Source: Xanthomonas boreopolis (GTDB lineage Bacteria > Pseudomonadota > Gammaproteobacteria > Xanthomonadales > Xanthomonadaceae). From it: a stretch of DNA of 64,000 nucleotides. Below the pieces are notes generated by a model, which did no database searches, had not been told where the DNA came from, and worked only from the letters and a program-made list of their open reading frames with translations. The DNA is taken from contig BNBA01000008.1 of NCBI GenBank assembly GCA_014654535.1, positions 62,001-126,000 of the forward strand, written 5' to 3'. The position numbers and the translations under genes were made by a program. This document shows, in pieces, positions 62,514 through 64,000 of this stretch. How positions within the stretch are numbered: the first letter of the stretch is position 1; every line of letters starts with the position of its first letter.

Positions 62514-63308
62514 ATGGGATTGCTGGAATTCTTGGTGGAAAAGAGAGAACGCCAAACACTTTTTTGGTGGAAACCCAAAATTGGCGTTAACGTTGGCGAT
62601 CAATTGTCGCGTGTTGTGGTACAAGCAATGTTGGGAACGCGAGATCTTGACTTGCTGTCGCCGACGGTTACACCCGGGAAGAGACTGACTGCTATCGGCT
62701 CTGTGCTTCATTTTGCTCGAACCGGGGATATTGTTTGGGGCTCAGGGGTAAATGGAAAAGTTCCTATCTCATCGCATAAATTTAAGTCTTTGGATGTAAG
62801 GTCTGTACGAGGTCCAAGAACGCGTAGTTTTTTGATGGAGAGGGGAATCGACGTGCCTCAGATATATGGGGATCCAGGTTTGTTATTTCCTCTTTTCCTT
62901 CCGTCTCAATTTATTCCAATAGGTCAAAAGAGAGATTATGTTGTAATACCTCATTTGAATGAGCCTATTGAGAAATATAAAGCGTTTAGCGAGAATCTAT
63001 TGAGGCCTAGTATGAGACCGGCTCACTTCGTACATGAGCTTATTAATGCTAAGTTCGTGGTGTCCAGCTCCTTGCACGGTCTGATTCTGGCCGAGGCATA
63101 TGGTGTTCCGGCGATATATCTGGATTGGGGAAATGGCGAGGATCTTTTGAAGTATAACGACTATTATGAAGGCACTGGTAGGATGGTCTGGCGAAAGGGG
63201 AGGAGTGTGGAAGAATGCCTTGATATCGGCAGAGGGGCTGGAGATTTCGACTTAAAAGAAATACAACGAGGTCTTATCAAGTCCTTTCCCTTCGATATGT
63301 GGGCATAA
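62514..63308 (+). CDS. Polysaccharide pyruvyl transferase family protein (GumL-like)
   Basis: A 264-residue cytoplasmic enzyme of the pyruvyl transferase family, which adds a ketal-linked pyruvate to a sugar of the repeat unit. Features include the opening WWKPKIGVNVGDQLSRVVVQAML, WGSGVNG, VRSVRGPRTRSFLMERGI, YGDPGLLFPLF, and the family's SSSLHGLILAEAYGVPAIYL near residues 183-202. The start lies 1 bp after the wzx stop. GumL in the xanthan pathway is the best-known relative. A negatively charged pyruvylated polymer is implied, though some members transfer pyruvate onto other glycans. AT-rich codon use like wzx. Confidence 0.87.
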   Translation: MGLLEFLVEKRERQTLFWWKPKIGVNVGDQLSRVVVQAMLGTRDLDLLSPTVTPGKRLTAIGSVLHFARTGDIVWGSGVNGKVPISSHKFKSLDVRSVRGPRTRSFLMERGIDVPQIYGDPGLLFPLFLPSQFIPIGQKRDYVVIPHLNEPIEKYKAFSENLLRPSMRPAHFVHELINAKFVVSSSLHGLILAEAYGVPAIYLDWGNGEDLLKYNDYYEGTGRMVWRKGRSVEECLDIGRGAGDFDLKEIQRGLIKSFPFDMWA

Positions 63309-63320
63309 ATCTTTTGGCTT

Positions 63321-64000
63321 ATGCAGAACAAGCTGGCAATAGCATACTTTCCATTCGACTCTGATAATAATTCGTATGTGTTAGCCATGCGGCGAGCGCT
63401 ATCAGAAATCTGTGATGTTCACCCGATACCTAAAGTGATCGAGATTGTGGCCTCACCATTTGCTTTTTTTAGGAAGTATGATGTCGCCATATTGAATTGG
63501 ATTGATAACTCAATTTGTAATAGGCGCGGGAGAGTGAGCGTACTCGGCATATGCTTTTATCTCGCGAAAATTATCTTCGGGTTCTTTATTGCAAAAAAAG
63601 TGATATTTATTAGGCATAATAACTATCCGCATGCATGTCGACCACGATCAGCACGACTAGCCAGGATTCTAGTAGATATTTCTGAACGGTTATTTAGCGT
63701 ATGCGTCACCCATTCTGGCGCGGAAGTAACCCGGCGAAGATTTTATGTACCCCATCCGCTATATTTTGAATCGCTTACTCCAGCCGGCAAGGCGCGTCCC
63801 GGCAATTATTATGTGGTTTTTGGCAGGATCGAGCGCTACAAGCGAATAGAAGAACTTATACGAATTTTTCCCCCTGACGCTTGTTTGATTATCGCTGGGC
63901 CCTGTCATGATTCGGACTATCTAAATGAGTTGCAAGAATTGGCTGTTGGCAAGAAAATAGAAATAACAGCACGGTACCTAATGGAAGAAGCTGCGGCCGA
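63321..64000 (+). CDS. Probable glycosyltransferase, N-terminal part (cut by window edge)
   Basis: An open frame starts at ATG 63321, 12 bp after the pyruvyl transferase, and runs 226 codons to the window end without a stop. The start MQNKLAIAYFPFDSDNNSYVLAMRRAL fits a GT-B donor/acceptor domain. KKVIFIRHNNYPHACRP and YYVVFGRIERYKRIEELIRIFP followed by CLIIAGPC resemble the linker and second-domain start of GT4-like capsular glycosyltransferases. A hydrophobic stretch near 80-100 may anchor it to the membrane. The sugar specificity cannot be judged from the fragment. Confidence 0.8.
   Translation, partial: MQNKLAIAYFPFDSDNNSYVLAMRRALSEICDVHPIPKVIEIVASPFAFFRKYDVAILNWIDNSICNRRGRVSVLGICFYLAKIIFGFFIAKKVIFIRHNNYPHACRPRSARLARILVDISERLFSVCVTHSGAEVTRRRFYVPHPLYFESLTPAGKARPGNYYVVFGRIERYKRIEELIRIFPPDACLIIAGPCHDSDYLNELQELAVGKKIEITARYLMEEAAA

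Overview
The window is a chromosomal segment of a high-GC gammaproteobacterium. Gene content and order point to the Xanthomonadaceae (Xanthomonas, Pseudoxanthomonas or Lysobacter): long tandem TonB-dependent receptors of Xanthomonas type, a YpjD-ffh and rpsP-rimM-trmD-rplS core, a MarR-EPS/RfaH/Ugd capsule head, and stem-loop intergenic repeats of the gtgggagcggcttcagccgc type. The assignment rests on recognised sequences only; no database search was run.

Layout. 1-5,000: the end of an unidentified gene, radA, a DUF805 membrane protein, then a reverse operon (MFS exporter, HAD phosphatase, DeoR regulator). 5,515-24,130: an L-arabinose locus. It encodes oxidation of L-arabinose to 2-oxoglutarate (L-arabinose 1-dehydrogenase, lactonase, arabonate dehydratase, AraD1/GguC-like FAH protein, 2-oxoglutarate semialdehyde dehydrogenase), a GbpR-like LysR regulator, a YtfQ-YtfR-YtfT-YjfF ABC importer, a GH97 enzyme, a GPH symporter and two GH43 arabinan enzymes. 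24,223-25,515: an FHS-family sugar permease. 26,000-33,050: a reverse-strand set of PI-PLC-like enzyme, histidine acid phosphatase, STN-domain TonB receptor, FecR and ECF sigma factor, read here as a candidate phosphoinositide or phytate scavenging system under cell-surface signalling. 33,143-36,462: copper resistance (CopZ, CopA, CueR) with divergent CueR-type promoters. 36,804-45,632: a second arabinoside block (GH51 arabinofuranosidase, two related TonB receptors, aldose epimerase). 45,646-53,131: housekeeping (YpjD, Ffh, class IV aminotransferase, S16, RimM, TrmD, L19) and a MATE pump. 53,356-64,000: head of a Wzx/Wzy-type exopolysaccharide cluster.

How the parts fit. Outer-membrane receptors and periplasmic or extracellular GH43, GH51 and GH97 enzymes would release L-arabinose from arabinan and arabinosides. 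The ABC importer, GPH symporter and FHS permease would take sugars in, mutarotase would equilibrate anomers, and the non-phosphorylative pathway would deliver 2-oxoglutarate. No araBAD-type isomerase or kinase is in the window. In the polysaccharide cluster a GumD/WcaJ-type initiating transferase is followed by a MarR-EPS regulator and an RfaH paralogue. A perfect ops element (GGCGGTAGCGTG) lies just upstream of ugd, the expected loading site for that RfaH. Wzb and Wzc follow. Then base composition drops sharply: about 1 kb of decayed DNA containing the remnant of a second ugd leads into an AT-richer cassette (Wzx, pyruvyl transferase, glycosyltransferase), which looks like a horizontally exchanged serotype module.

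Intergenic DNA is rich in stem-loop repeats of several families. An 8-copy perfect heptamer repeat abuts the LysR stop codon. No tRNA, rRNA, CRISPR array or intact insertion sequence was recognised.
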